Origin: Verrucomicrobiales bacterium
Lineage (GTDB): Bacteria; Verrucomicrobiota; Verrucomicrobiia; Verrucomicrobiales; V1-33
DNA length: 64,000 bases
Direction: 5' to 3'
Assembly: GCA_028293125.1 (NCBI GenBank)
Contig: JAQGPJ010000071.1
Location: forward strand, 124,001-188,000
Shown: positions 8,829 to 19,141 of the stretch, in pieces
Numbering within the stretch: the stretch's first letter is position 1
Layout of the letters: each line of letters opens with the position of its first letter
The notes under the pieces: model-generated
What the model was told of the DNA's origin: nothing
The model's database searches: none
Seen by the model: only the letters and a program-made list of their open reading frames with translations
Program-made: the position numbers and the translations under genes

Positions 8829-11800
8829 GACGCGGGGGCGGGGGCCGGTGCGGAGCCGTGGCCGGGTTCTGTGCGGTCTCCGTCCTCCATGTCCGGTTCC
8901 TGAGGTTTCCGCCAGCGCCGGGCCATGGAGTCGAAGGCCAGGTAAATCACCGGCGTGGTGAAAAGCGTCAGCACCTGGCTGACCAGCAGGCCGCCGACCA
9001 TGGTGACGCCCAGGGGCTGCCGCAGTTCGGAGCCCACGCCCTTGCCCAGCATCAGGGGCAGCGCGCCCAGCAGGGCCGCCAGGGTAGTCATGAGGATGGG
9101 GCGGAACCGCAGGAGGCAGGCCTCGTAAATGGCGTCCCGGGGATCCGCCCCGCGCGTGCGCTCGGCCTCCAGCGCGAAGTCGATCATCATGATGGCGTTC
9201 TTCTTCACCAGGCCGATGAGCAGCACGATGCCGATGATGGCCATGACCCCCAGCTGGGTGCCGGTGATGTTCAGCGCCAGCAGCGCCCCCACCGTGGCCG
9301 AGGGCAGGGTCGAGAGAATGGTGACCGGGTGGATGAAGCTTTCATACAGCACCCCCAGCACCAGATACATCACCACCACCGCCGCCAGCACGAGGAGCAG
9401 CTGGTTGGTCAGGGCGCTTTCGAAAGCCACCGCCGTGCCTTGGAACTCCACGCGCACATTGACGGGCAGGTTCATGGCTTTGATGCCTTCCCGCACCGAC
9501 TCCACCGCCTTGCCCAGTGAGGCGCCGGGCGCGAGGTTAAAGGAAATGGTGACCGCCGGGAACTGTCCCTGGCGGGCGATCAGCAGATGGGCCGGTTGCT
9601 CCACGATGCCGGCCACGCTGCGCAGCGGCACCGGCTTGGCGCCTCCACTGTTGCTTCCCGGGGAGGAAGGGGCCGCTCCGGTCGCAGAGCCTGTGGCGGA
9701 CCCGGCAGCTGATCCCGTGGCGGTGCCGCCGGCACCGGCGGTGACATACACATGGTCGAACGCCTCCATGCCGTCCTTGAAGGCCGGCGCGCTTTCCAGA
9801 ATGACCCGGTACTGCCCGCCCTGGGTGAAGATGGTGGAGACCTGCCGCTGGCCGAAGGCGTTGTAGAGCGCCGCGTCGATGGCGGCGGCGGTGATGCCAA
9901 GCCGTCCGGCGGTTTCGCGGTCGATCTCCACGCGGGCTTGGAGGCCTTTGTTCAGCAGGTCGTCGGCGATATCCGTGATGAGGGGATTTTCCCGCATGCG
10001 CTCTGTGATTTTCGGCACCCACTCCTCCAGCCGCGCGGTGTCCACGGAGTCCACCGTCAGCTGATACTGGGTGCGGGTGATGCGGTCGTCGATCCCCAGA
10101 TCCTGCACCGGCTGAAGGTAAAGCTTCATGCCCGGTATGGACCGTGCATTGTCCTGCAGGCGGCGCACAATTTGAGAAGCGCTGCCGTCCCGCTTCTCCA
10201 GCGGCTTCAGGTTGATGAGCACCCGCCCGTTGTTCGGGGTGGCGTTCGCCCCGTCCACGCCGATAAAGGAGGAGACACTCTCCACCGCCGGATCTCTCAT
10301 GATCAGCCGGGCCATCTCCTGCTGCCGGGCGGACATGGCGGCGAACGACACATCGTCCGGCGCTTGCGTCAGCCCCTGGATCACGCCCGTGTCCTGATCC
10401 GGAAAGAAACCTTTCGGCGCCGTCATGTAGAGCAGTGCGGTGGCGGCCAGGGTGCCGATGAAGACCAGAATGGTCAGGATGCGGTGGTTCAGCACCACAT
10501 TCAGCAGACGGCCATAGACCTCGATGATGCGCTGCAGGGTGTGGTTCACCAGCCGGCCCAGGCGTCCGGTGTGCTCCTTGCTTTCCGGCTTCAGCATCAG
10601 GGCGCACATCATCGGGGTCAGCGTCAGGGAGATCACCGCCGACACCAGGATGGCGATGGACAGAGTGATGGCGAACTCCCGGAACAGCCGGCCCACCACA
10701 TCGCCCATGAACAACAGGGGGATGAGCACCGCGATGAGTGAAATGGTCAGCGAGATGATGGTGAAGCCGATCTGCTTCGACCCCTTCAGCGCGGCCTCAA
10801 GCGGCTTGTCCCCCTCCTCGATGTAGCGGGCGATGTTCTCGATCATCACGATGGCGTCATCCACCACGAATCCCGTGGCGATGGTCAGGGCCATCAGCGT
10901 GAGGTTGTTCAGGCTGAAGCCGCAGAAATACATGGCGCCGAAGGTGCCGATGAGGGACAGCGGCACCGCGATGGCGGGGATGAGGGTGGCGCGCCAGTTC
11001 CAGAGAAAAACAAAGATCACCAGCACCACGAGGCCGATGGCGATGAGCATCTCCTTCTGCACATCCTTCACCGAGGCGCGGATGGTCACCGTGCGGTCCG
11101 TCAGCGGCGTGATGTCGATGCCGGCGGGCAGCCCCTCGCTCAGTTCGGGCAGCAGCTTCTTCACGCTGTCCGTCACTTGGATCACATTGGCGCCGGGCTG
11201 GCGCTGGATCTGGATGATGACGGCGGCGCGGTCGTTGGCCCAGGCAGCCAGACGGTCATTCTCCGCACCGGGAATCACATCCGCGACATCCGAGACCTTC
11301 ACCGCCGCGCCGTCACGCCAGGCGACCGTCAGGGACTTGTAGTCCTCCGCCGAAAGCAGCTGGTCATTGGCGTCGAGGGTGCTGGAGCGTGTGGGACCGT
11401 CGAAGCTGCCCTTGGGCTGGCTGACATTCGCCGAGGCGATGGCGGTGCGCAGGTTCTCCGTGGTCAGACCCCGTGACGCCAAGGCGGCGGGATTGGCCCG
11501 GATGCGGACCGCCGGCCTCATGCCGCCGCTGAGCGTGACCAGGCCGACGCCGGAAAGCTGGGACAGCTTGGGCACCAGCCGGGTGTCCGCATAATCCTGC
11601 ACGCGGGTCAGCGGCAGGCTTTCGGAGGACAGCGCCAGAGTGAGAATGGGGGCGTCGGCGGGATTGACCTTATTGTAGACCGGCGGCGAGGGAAGGTCCG
11701 ACGGGAGCAGGTTCGACGCGGCGTTGATGGCCGCCTGCACCTGCTGCTCGGCCACATCCAAGGCCATGCCCAACGTGAACCGCAGGGTGAGCACGGACGC

Positions 11801-12061
11801 GCCGGCGCTGCTGACGGAATACATCTGCTCCAAGCCCGGCATCTGGCCGAACTGGCGCTCCAGCGGCGCGGTTACGGAGGAGACCATCACCTCCGGCCCC
11901 GCGCCGGGATACAGCGTGGTGACCTGGATGGTGGGGTAGTCCACCTCCGGCAGCGCGGAGACGGGCAGCAGCCGGTAGGCGAAGAGCCCGCCCAGCAGCA
12001 GAGCCACCATCAGCAGCGTCGTCGCCACCGGGCGCTCGATAAAGATGCGGGAGGGGTTCAT
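8825..12061 (-). CDS. mdtB: Multidrug RND permease, MdtB type
   Basis: Paralogue and partner of the downstream MdtC. Diagnostic segments include [58 protein letters not shown] and [12 protein letters not shown]. The TM4 Asp pair is in [19 protein letters not shown]. At 1078 residues it is somewhat longer than E. coli MdtB. An Ala/Gly/Ser/Thr-rich insert ([20 protein letters not shown]) sits around residues 772-807 in the second periplasmic half, at a different place from the insert in MdtC. ATGA overlap with the adaptor gene upstream and with mdtC downstream gives a tightly coupled mdtA-mdtB-mdtC cassette. Confidence 0.95.
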   Translation of the reverse strand: MNPSRIFIERPVATTLLMVALLLGGLFAYRLLPVSALPEVDYPTIQVTTLYPGAGPEVMVSSVTAPLERQFGQMPGLEQMYSVSSAGASVLTLRFTLGMALDVAEQQVQAAINAASNLLPSDLPSPPVYNKVNPADAPILTLALSSESLPLTRVQDYADTRLVPKLSQLSGVGLVTLSGGMRPAVRIRANPAALASRGLTTENLRTAIASANVSQPKGSFDGPTRSSTLDANDQLLSAEDYKSLTVAWRDGAAVKVSDVADVIPGAENDRLAAWANDRAAVIIQIQRQPGANVIQVTDSVKKLLPELSEGLPAGIDITPLTDRTVTIRASVKDVQKEMLIAIGLVVLVIFVFLWNWRATLIPAIAVPLSLIGTFGAMYFCGFSLNNLTLMALTIATGFVVDDAIVMIENIARYIEEGDKPLEAALKGSKQIGFTIISLTISLIAVLIPLLFMGDVVGRLFREFAITLSIAILVSAVISLTLTPMMCALMLKPESKEHTGRLGRLVNHTLQRIIEVYGRLLNVVLNHRILTILVFIGTLAATALLYMTAPKGFFPDQDTGVIQGLTQAPDDVSFAAMSARQQEMARLIMRDPAVESVSSFIGVDGANATPNNGRVLINLKPLEKRDGSASQIVRRLQDNARSIPGMKLYLQPVQDLGIDDRITRTQYQLTVDSVDTARLEEWVPKITERMRENPLITDIADDLLNKGLQARVEIDRETAGRLGITAAAIDAALYNAFGQRQVSTIFTQGGQYRVILESAPAFKDGMEAFDHVYVTAGAGGTATGSAAGSATGSATGAAPSSPGSNSGGAKPVPLRSVAGIVEQPAHLLIARQGQFPAVTISFNLAPGASLGKAVESVREGIKAMNLPVNVRVEFQGTAVAFESALTNQLLLVLAAVVVMYLVLGVLYESFIHPVTILSTLPSATVGALLALNITGTQLGVMAIIGIVLLIGLVKKNAIMMIDFALEAERTRGADPRDAIYEACLLRFRPILMTTLAALLGALPLMLGKGVGSELRQPLGVTMVGGLLVSQVLTLFTTPVIYLAFDSMARRWRKPQEPDMEDGDRTEPGHGSAPAPAPAS

Positions 12062-13425
12062 GAATCCTTCCGGTGACTCTGCTGCCCATCCCTGGCACCG
12101 GCGGAGCCAGGAGTGCCGGCTGTGCCGGGCGGGGAGGGATTGCCAGGAGTGGGCTGGGATCCGGTGGCCTCAGCCGCTGCCGCAGGGTCATCCTTTTTGC
12201 CGCCGGGCCCACCACCACCGCTCCCCGGCGGCTGGGACACCACCACCACGGTCGAGCCGTCGCGCAGACGGTCCAGACCGGACGTCACCACCTTGTCGCC
12301 GGGTTTGAGCCCCTTGGCGATGCGGGTCAACTCGCGGTAGGTGGCTCCGCTCTCCACAGAGGTGAAGGTCACAGTGTTGTCAGGCTGGACAACATAAACA
12401 AACCGGCCACGCGAGCTTTCCTGCACGGCGGTGGCCGGCACCGTCACGGACTTCGGCATCACACGCACACGGATCCGCACATTCACGAACTGATTGGGGA
12501 AAAGCCGGCTGTCCGCATTGGGGAACTCCGCCTTCAGCCGCAGCGTGCCGGAGGTGGTGTCGATCTCATTGTCACTGGTCAGAAGCTTGCCCTTGGCCAG
12601 AACACCCCGCAGGTCCTGTCCCAGCGCCTCCACCGGCACCTCCGTGCCGTCGTTCAGATGGCCGACCAGCAGGGAAACCAGGCTCTGGGGCACGGAGAAA
12701 ACCATGCCCATGGGGTCCATCTGCGTGATGGACACCAGTCCGCTGGCGTCCGAAGAGCGGATCAGATTGCCAGGATCCACCTGGCGCAGGCCCGCGCGGC
12801 CGCTGAGCGGGGCCGCGATTTTGGTGTAGTCCAGCTGCAGCTGGGCGGCGGCCACGGCGGCGGTGTCCGAGACCATGGCGGCCCTGTACTGGCTGACCAG
12901 CGAGGCTTGGGCATCGACTTGCTGCCGGGCGATGGAGTCCTGCTTGAGCAGTTTCTGGTAACGGTCCTGATCCGCCAGGGCGTTCTGCAGCAGAGCCTCA
13001 TTCCGCGACTTCTGGCCCACCGCCTGGTCCAGCTGCACCTGGAAGGGTCGGGGGTCGATCTCCGCCAGCAGGTCCCCTTCCTTCACCATGGCTCCCTCGG
13101 AGAAATGCAGCTGCATCAGCTGCCCGTCCACCCGGCTGCGGACGGTCACCACATTCAGCGGTGTGACCGTGCCGGACACCGTGGTCCATTCCTCGAAATC
13201 CATTTCCCTGGCCTCCTGCGCCGTGATGGTGGACGGTCCGCCCGCGCCGCGCCGGCCTCCACCGCCGCCGCCGGGCCCCTCCCCCTCCGCGGGCGTGGTT
13301 CTTTTATAAACCACCCAACCACCATAAGCAACGGCGGCCAGAATCAGCAGGCCGATGATGGGTTTCAGGATGGAGGTTTGTTTGCGGGGAGATTGGGTTG
13401 GGGGGGGATGGGGGGGGGTGGACAT
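12058..13425 (-). CDS. mdtA: RND periplasmic adaptor, MdtA type
   Basis: Membrane-fusion protein linking the MdtBC permease to the outer-membrane channel. It has an N-terminal anchor helix ([22 protein letters not shown]), a Gly/Arg-rich linker ([16 protein letters not shown]), then the barrel-sandwich/lipoyl half ([34 protein letters not shown]). A helical hairpin, the second half ([24 protein letters not shown]) and beta-barrel domains follow. The C-terminal ~50 residues are Gly/Pro-rich. It is the first gene of the operon. The 370-bp space to the divergent kinase gene should hold the promoter. Confidence 0.93.
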   Translation of the reverse strand: MSTPPHPPPTQSPRKQTSILKPIIGLLILAAVAYGGWVVYKRTTPAEGEGPGGGGGGRRGAGGPSTITAQEAREMDFEEWTTVSGTVTPLNVVTVRSRVDGQLMQLHFSEGAMVKEGDLLAEIDPRPFQVQLDQAVGQKSRNEALLQNALADQDRYQKLLKQDSIARQQVDAQASLVSQYRAAMVSDTAAVAAAQLQLDYTKIAAPLSGRAGLRQVDPGNLIRSSDASGLVSITQMDPMGMVFSVPQSLVSLLVGHLNDGTEVPVEALGQDLRGVLAKGKLLTSDNEIDTTSGTLRLKAEFPNADSRLFPNQFVNVRIRVRVMPKSVTVPATAVQESSRGRFVYVVQPDNTVTFTSVESGATYRELTRIAKGLKPGDKVVTSGLDRLRDGSTVVVVSQPPGSGGGGPGGKKDDPAAAAEATGSQPTPGNPSPPGTAGTPGSAGARDGQQSHRKDS

Positions 13426-13797
13426 TGCAGGCGGGGAGGGCAGTAAGTCACGGGTGAGCGCCGGAGCAAATGCCGAGTTGGCCTGCTTTTGATCCGGAAA
13501 TGCGGGACTTTCGATGCTTTTTTACGTTCCTGCTCATCCGCCCGTATCCTTCTTTGAAAAAGGATTGGCTCCCGCCCCGGCCGGCGGGACCGCTGCCGTA
13601 TTTTTGCGGGTGGGGGGGTGGGTGCCATCGTCCCAGTCCTGATGCTTCGACCCGCCAAGCCCGGGTCGGCACCCTTATGATTCCGGGCCAATGGTGGATT
13701 TTGTGCAAAGGGAAAGTGCCTCTTGTTTATCCTTCAAAGAGTGGCTGGTTTTCATAATTTCCCCAGAGTCAAGCTGGTGGGGATTGCCCCTCAAACT
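13426..13797. promoter_or_regulatory. Intergenic region between divergent mdtA and kinase genes
   Basis: About 370 bp without a supportable gene; the short ORFs here are Pro/Arg-rich and overlap in several frames. It must contain both divergent promoters. A GC-rich palindrome (CCCGCC-CCGGCC-GGCGGG) is visible near 13575. I cannot assign -35/-10 boxes with confidence. Confidence 0.4.
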
Positions 13798-14994
13798 ATG
13801 GCAGACGACCACCAACCAGAACTGCTTCGCTCCAGATTTGGCGATTATCTTTCCCGGAGAAAAGGGGAAATTTTGGAGAAATGGTTGGTTTCCGTTCAAT
13901 CTGATCCCAACCTCAGGACCGCTGACACTCTTACTGAGCCCCTGTTGAAGGACCATATTCCGGTTTTACTGGAAGCCTTTGCGGGCTTTCTCCGCTCGGG
14001 TGACCCGTCGGCCAAGGACGTGACTGGGCAGACCGCCAGCATCCACGGAGCCCAACGCTGGGAGCAGGGCTACAGCATCAAGGAATTGATGTTGGAAATT
14101 TACCGGCTTCGGAAGGTGATGTTCCAGGAGGTTGTGAATTTTGCCGGCGGGCAACCCGGGGAACTTTCAGTCTTCTCCGCGGCATGCGGGTTCGTTGACG
14201 CTTTTCTGAATGATTTGGAATGCCGTTCAGTCGAAAGATTCGCCGAGGAAAGCGAGTCGAGTCTAAGAAAATCCAACGCGGCGCGTCTCGGACTCATCCG
14301 CACGGTGTCCCATGAATTGCGCAACATGCTGAACTCCGTCGGCTTCGCCATCATGCGCTTGGAGAATGCGGAGCCGGAAGAGGTGGAGTTGGTGCGCGGG
14401 AGTCTGGAAAGGAACTTCACCCATATGAAGGAGGTTCTGGATGATCTGCTGGATCTTTCGATGGTGCTTTCCCGGCAGACCACCGTGAAACTGGCGGCAT
14501 TTGAGCCTTCCCAGCTTCTGAACCTTATCGACCTGGGATATCGTCACTTGGCCGAGACCAAAGGTCTCCGGTTTGGCACCTCCATCAAGCCCTCGCTGGG
14601 CTCCATCTTCAACGATGAGCTGAAAATCCGTCAAATCACGGAGAATCTGGTTTCGAACGCCATCAAATACACCCGGGCGGGAGAGGTTCATGTCAGCTTT
14701 GAGGATCTTGGTCCCAAGTCGTGGGCGATTGTGGTCAGGGATACCGGGGTCGGCATCGCAAAGGAGGACCGGGAGCATATCTTCTCGGAGTTTTATCAGG
14801 TCAAATCGGAATCCCCGCTCCGGGGCTCGGGACTTGGTCTGGCAATCGTGGCAGGCCTCGTTGACCTCCTCAATGGTTCCATTCATTTGGAATCCGAACT
14901 CAACAACGGCAGTGTTTTCAAAGTCCTGCTTCCTCGGATCCGGCCCACTCAAAGTGACAACCAAGGAGGTCACGCGCAGGCCGGGACCGGGTAG
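13798..14994 (+). CDS. Sensor histidine kinase with RsbRD-like N-terminal domain
   Basis: Predicted soluble kinase of about 398 residues. Residues 1-160 resemble the RsbRD_N/RsbRA all-helical sensor fold, with an early ILEKWLVSV segment and no membrane helix. Next come a HisKA-like dimerisation helix with H-box SHELRNMLNS (His about 172) and a full HATPase_c domain: N box ENLVSNAIKYT, G1 DTGVGIAKED, F box FSEFYQ and G2 GSGLGLAIV. I chose ATG 13798 (MADDHQPELL) over the TTG at 13723. No response regulator is adjacent, so the partner is unknown. It is divergent from the mdtABC operon and could control it, but nothing in the sequence proves that. Confidence 0.88.
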   Translation: MADDHQPELLRSRFGDYLSRRKGEILEKWLVSVQSDPNLRTADTLTEPLLKDHIPVLLEAFAGFLRSGDPSAKDVTGQTASIHGAQRWEQGYSIKELMLEIYRLRKVMFQEVVNFAGGQPGELSVFSAACGFVDAFLNDLECRSVERFAEESESSLRKSNAARLGLIRTVSHELRNMLNSVGFAIMRLENAEPEEVELVRGSLERNFTHMKEVLDDLLDLSMVLSRQTTVKLAAFEPSQLLNLIDLGYRHLAETKGLRFGTSIKPSLGSIFNDELKIRQITENLVSNAIKYTRAGEVHVSFEDLGPKSWAIVVRDTGVGIAKEDREHIFSEFYQVKSESPLRGSGLGLAIVAGLVDLLNGSIHLESELNNGSVFKVLLPRIRPTQSDNQGGHAQAGTG

Positions 14995-15440
14995 CTGCGG
15001 CGGATCCGGCGTCCTTCCCCTCCCAAAGGAAGTCTTTTGAGGAGCCCTGTGAAGTTGGATGAACTGATCCGGAGCCCGCTTTCCTCGGGAAATCGTCTGG
15101 GAACAAAAGATTTCGCGGAGTGCCGGCACCATGGGTTTAGAGAAGGAATAGCTGCAATTCCACCCGGGGGATTCGTCCGATCCTCTTTCCCCCCCGTTAA
15201 ATTGGGTGACTGTCGCCCCGCCGAGGCACCGTCCCCGGCCTTGATTGGAGGCCATTTAAAGCCGCATGGGCCGCTTCATTGAAAATTCACTCTCTTGGAG
15301 CCTTGAATGCAGTTTATTTTATTTCATTAAATGCTTACTCCAAATCGGGGTTGAATGGACGCAATAATTATTATTATTATTTATAATTGATTAATATTTA
15401 ATTGAGTTTAAATGAATGATATATTTATTAAAATATCTTT
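14995..15440. other. Gene-free leader with AT-rich island
   Basis: Roughly 450 bp with no supportable gene. From about 15290 to 15440 the composition turns strongly AT-rich, with a run of TTA repeats around 15370, directly upstream of the ice-binding-protein gene. It is the likely promoter region of that gene. Several TTGA and TATAAT-like words are present, too many to choose a single promoter. Confidence 0.5.
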
Positions 15441-16529
15441 ATGTCATTCGTATTCAATTTCTGCAATTCTCCCGTAATCCCCCTCATTCCGGCTCCTCCG
15501 GAGCCGCTGCCCGGCGCCGAGCCGTCCACTTCCAGGCGCTGCCTTGGAAAAAACAGGAGCACTCCCTTCCTGGGGCTGCTGCTGGCCGTCAGCCAACTGG
15601 CGCCCTGCGGCCGGTTGAGCGCCGGGGAACTGCAGCCAATCGACCTTCGCTCCGCGGCCCGCTTCACAATTCTCGCGGGAGCGGCCATCACAACGACAGG
15701 CGGGGGAGCCATCCAAGGGGACGTCGGTGCCAGTCCCATCGCGGGATCCGCCATTCATTTGACCCAGGCGCAGGTGGACGGAGCCATCTACTCCGTGGAT
15801 GCCAGCGGCCCTGCGGGAGCCCGTATTGATCCGGCGCTGCTCCTTGCGGCAAAGGGGGATTTAACCACCGCCTACAATGACGCCGCGGGACGCACTCCCA
15901 TTCCCTCCGGGCCTTTCCTCAACCCCGGGGCGGGCAATATCGGCGGCATGAGCCTCATCCCTGGTCTGTATAAATTCCCGGCGACGGCGATAATAACCGG
16001 GGCGGATCTGACATTGACGGGAGCGGCGGATGACGTCTGGATTTTTCAGATCGCCTCGGATCTGCAGGTGGGGAGCGGCGTCAAAATCATTCTCAAGGGA
16101 GGAGCCCAGGCACGGAACATTTTCTGGCAGGTGGGAACCTCGGCGGTGATCGAGACCTTTGCCGTCTTCAAAGGCAGCATTCTGGCCGATCAAAGCATCG
16201 TGATGAAAACAAGCAGCACAATGGAGGGCCGGGCTCTGGCGTTCACCGCGGGAGTGACTTACAATGGCACGGGCGGCAGCCTGCCGGTGCCCGAATCCCC
16301 GGTTTTCACGGACATTTCCCGGACTCCGGCCGGAGCCGTGACCCTTGTCCTTAAGACGTCGCCCTACTTTCTCCTGACTCTGCAGACCTCCACCCGCATG
16401 GCTCCGGGCCAGTGGAGCACCGTGGTGAAGGCCACGCCGCAGGTCAATTCATGGACATACACCCACCCGGCCACGAACGCCACAGGCCCGGAACGCTTTT
16501 ACCGGGCCTTCCTCAGCAATCCCGAATAA
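15441..16529 (+). CDS. DUF3494 ice-binding-like exported protein
   Basis: The central ~220 residues show the DUF3494 ice-binding-protein pattern. It opens with FTILAGAAITTTGGGAIQGDVGASP, then DLTTAYNDAAGR and GNIGGMSLIPGLYKF. DVWIFQIASDLQVG, NIFWQVGTSAVI and SSTMEGRALAFTAGVTYNGTGG follow. Known members form an irregular beta-solenoid that binds ice outside the cell and inhibits recrystallisation. An internal hydrophobic segment (STPFLGLLLAVSQLAP, about residue 40) is the export signal; the ~38 residues before it make a long N-region, so the true start is uncertain. The last ~75 residues (TLQTSTRMAPGQW ... RFYRAFL) form an extra beta domain of a kind common at the ends of verrucomicrobial secreted proteins. 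AT-rich DNA flanks both sides. Confidence 0.88.
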   Translation: MSFVFNFCNSPVIPLIPAPPEPLPGAEPSTSRRCLGKNRSTPFLGLLLAVSQLAPCGRLSAGELQPIDLRSAARFTILAGAAITTTGGGAIQGDVGASPIAGSAIHLTQAQVDGAIYSVDASGPAGARIDPALLLAAKGDLTTAYNDAAGRTPIPSGPFLNPGAGNIGGMSLIPGLYKFPATAIITGADLTLTGAADDVWIFQIASDLQVGSGVKIILKGGAQARNIFWQVGTSAVIETFAVFKGSILADQSIVMKTSSTMEGRALAFTAGVTYNGTGGSLPVPESPVFTDISRTPAGAVTLVLKTSPYFLLTLQTSTRMAPGQWSTVVKATPQVNSWTYTHPATNATGPERFYRAFLSNPE

Positions 16530-16742
16530 AGAGCCATCCGGCGGCAGCGGCGTGCTGAAAACCCCCGCTATGGGCACTTGGGTCATGAGTCGCCAAATAT
16601 CCGCTTTGATCAATGCTAATCCATGCATGCAGTTAACTATAAAATAAATTAAATTAAGTTAATAAATTATTTTCCATATTGCGATTAATCGCCTTTCGGG
16701 GACGCTGGATTTCAAAGCAGGATTCCGTGCCTGCGGACGGGC

Positions 16743-18944
16743 TCAGAACTCCACGGACAGATCGCGCGGGGCGGAGGTGTTGGTGAAGCGGATGCGCAGG
16801 ATTTGATTTTCCGCCTCGTAAGTGAAGGAGTACAGCGCCTGTCCGTCCAGTATGATTCTGGCAGGGGCTTTGGGAGTGGAGACCAGCAGCACGGCGGGAG
16901 TGTCAGCCACGCCCTCGACCGTCCATGCGGTGGCGTTTGCCGCCTTGGCCAAGGCGCGGCAGGAGGACAGCAGGAGGGGAGGGGCGTCCTTTTTCACGGC
17001 GTCCAGATCCAGCAGGAAAAGCCGGTCATCGGGGTTCACATCAATATGCCGGATCACGCCGAGGGCGGGGTTGAATAGATTGATGAACCGCCCGTCCAGC
17101 GTCGCCGGCGGGGCCTTGATGGACTCCCGCAGCCCGGCGGCAATGATCCACGGGCCGCGCCGCAGCAGGAAGTGGTTGGTTTCTTTCCACTCGATGCTGC
17201 CTTTGGCCGCCGCGGTTTTGACGATGCCCATATAGCGGTCGCAGGCTTCGCCGCTGAGGCTGAACACGACGGGATTCTCCCGGTCGAACACAACGGTTCC
17301 CTTGCCGATAGCCTGAGTCTCCAAGGTCTGCGGAGGATGGCTTGGGTTCCAGCCCAGCTGGGCGAAAAGGTGTTCGCGGGGAGTGCCGAAGTGATGGTCT
17401 CCCGTATTCCACCATTCCCGGACCTTCAGATAGGGATCGGAGTCGTCATCTGCGAAGACAAGCACGCCGCCGGCCTTCACCCAGTCCGCCAAGGCAGTAT
17501 GGACCTCCGGAGTCATGGGCTTCTGGCCCTGGTAGCTCATGACCAGCAGGCGGAAGGAGTCGAGATAGCCTTTCAGGCCCACATTCTCCAACTGCACAGG
17601 AGTGACCGGCACGCCGTGCTTCACCAGCGGCATGGCCAGCCCGTGCAGATGGGCCATGTGGGGGTCGCTGGGTGTCGGCTGCCCACGCTGGAACATGAGG
17701 GAGTCGCTGACCACCACGCCCACGCCCGGGGTGCCGCACTGCCAGCGGATGTCCGGCTGTTTCATGTCGTTCAGCGCGTGGAACACCATCTGCAGTTCCG
17801 CGGCATAGTCGGGCGGAATCGGCTGCCGCTTGTCGAGGGGGCCGTTGCGCGGATACTTCCAGCCAAAAACACGCTCCGGCCACGGGGCGACCTCGAACTG
17901 CCAGAGATCGGGCTGGAGCAGGGAGGCGATGAGGGTGTTCTCCCAGTTCCGGCGGTAATCGGTCCAGTCATGGTTGGGATTGTCCTCCACGGGGTCGTTC
18001 AGGCACCAGACGGAGCGCCCGGTGGAGCGCACCAGATTCTGCATGGCCCCGTATTCCAGAAAGGCGTATTCAAAAGTGCGCTCGGCCAGCTTTCCCCGGT
18101 AATGCTGCGGCGTGCGCGCGGTGCCGGTCCACACCTGGGCGATGTAGCCGTCGCACCCCTCCAGCTGCGCAAGGCTGGACTCCGGGCTGACGATGCACCA
18201 GTGCGCGTAGTTCAGCAGGCTGTGGGTGGGCACATAGCAGCGCACCTTTTTGCCGGTCTTTTTATTGTAGTCCTGCACATAGGTGAAGACCTGCTGGAGC
18301 GCCCGGCGGTAGAGGAAATATTTGAGTTTGCCGGCCTTCCAGCGCGCGTCCACGGAACTGTGGGGCGGCTGCCAGGGCTCGTTGTAATAAGACTGCCACT
18401 CCTTCTTGAAGCCTTCGGAGTAGCCCGCGCGGTCCCAGAATTCCGGCTCCTCCAGATGGATGGCCTCCGCCCCGGCATCCAGAGCGCGCTGCACGCCCAC
18501 GCACAGGTACCTGCCGAAGCTCAGATCCGGGCACATGTAATAAACATCGCCGCCGTGGCTGATTTTATGGCCGTGCTGGTCCGTCTGGGCATTGCCCTCG
18601 TGGTTCACGCCGTCGAATTTTCCATAAAGATAATCCTGGTAATTCCCCCACGAGACACCGGTCATGACATGGGTGCGGTAGCCCCGGTCCTGCCAGGTTT
18701 TGATGCGGGCCGGCAGTCCGGCGTCGATGCCATAGACGAGAGCCACATCCGACCGCAGATTCCCCAGCGGGCTCCACTCCTTGGAGGTCTGGAAGCAGGT
18801 GCGCTCCAGCGCCGAGGCGGGATCGGCGGGGAAGGGCGCCGGCAGTGCGGGCACCGGCGGCTGGGCCTGCTGGGGCTGGGCTTTCACCACGGCGGCGGAA
18901 AGACCGCAGCCGAGCATCAGAACCGGGAGGAAAAGGGATTTCAT
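16743..18944 (-). CDS. Secreted glycosidase-like protein with GATase1-like domain
   Basis: About 733 residues from ATG 18944, which gives a signal peptide (MKSLFLPVLMLGCGLSAAVVKA); the ORF-track start 46 codons earlier would bury that signal. The N-terminal half looks like a TIM barrel: a GAEAIHLEEPEFWDRAGYS segment carries paired acids, and CYVPTHSLLNY, GCDGYIAQVWTGTA and WCLNDPVEDNP follow. The middle (GVGVVVSDSLMFQRG ... FRLLVMSYQGQKPMTPEVHTALADWVKAGGVLVFADDDSD) resembles the amidotransferase-like trimerisation domain of GH42-type beta-galactosidases. A beta domain ends the protein. No exact family is recognised, and the substrate is unknown. It stands alone on the minus strand. Confidence 0.65.
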   Translation of the reverse strand: MKSLFLPVLMLGCGLSAAVVKAQPQQAQPPVPALPAPFPADPASALERTCFQTSKEWSPLGNLRSDVALVYGIDAGLPARIKTWQDRGYRTHVMTGVSWGNYQDYLYGKFDGVNHEGNAQTDQHGHKISHGGDVYYMCPDLSFGRYLCVGVQRALDAGAEAIHLEEPEFWDRAGYSEGFKKEWQSYYNEPWQPPHSSVDARWKAGKLKYFLYRRALQQVFTYVQDYNKKTGKKVRCYVPTHSLLNYAHWCIVSPESSLAQLEGCDGYIAQVWTGTARTPQHYRGKLAERTFEYAFLEYGAMQNLVRSTGRSVWCLNDPVEDNPNHDWTDYRRNWENTLIASLLQPDLWQFEVAPWPERVFGWKYPRNGPLDKRQPIPPDYAAELQMVFHALNDMKQPDIRWQCGTPGVGVVVSDSLMFQRGQPTPSDPHMAHLHGLAMPLVKHGVPVTPVQLENVGLKGYLDSFRLLVMSYQGQKPMTPEVHTALADWVKAGGVLVFADDDSDPYLKVREWWNTGDHHFGTPREHLFAQLGWNPSHPPQTLETQAIGKGTVVFDRENPVVFSLSGEACDRYMGIVKTAAAKGSIEWKETNHFLLRRGPWIIAAGLRESIKAPPATLDGRFINLFNPALGVIRHIDVNPDDRLFLLDLDAVKKDAPPLLLSSCRALAKAANATAWTVEGVADTPAVLLVSTPKAPARIILDGQALYSFTYEAENQILRIRFTNTSAPRDLSVEF

Positions 18945-19002
18945 GGAGGGAGGCCATACGCCCGGGGATTGCCCCGTCTTGCGCAGGGCTTTCCGCAAGG
19001 AC

Positions 19003-19032
19003 GGATGGATGGATGGATGGCCGGATGGCCGG
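19003..19032. repeat. Short GGAT tandem repeat
   Basis: Four GGAT units followed by a GGATGGCC pair, in the leader between the minus-strand glycosidase-like gene and the divergent GAF-like gene. It may vary in length between strains. No function is assigned. Confidence 0.6.
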
Positions 19033-19141
19033 TTTTCCGTTTCTCCTTTCCAAAAGATTCCAAGGAAGGGCGGGCGGATCAATCGTTTCCCCCGCTGTCC
19101 AAGGTTGAGATTTGCCGGGGATTACGCAGGATGACGCATCC

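Noticed and set aside
19003-19032. GGAT repeats considered as a CRISPR or phase-variation tract
   Set aside because: Only four units, no spacers, and the tract lies outside coding sequence; kept only as a short repeat.
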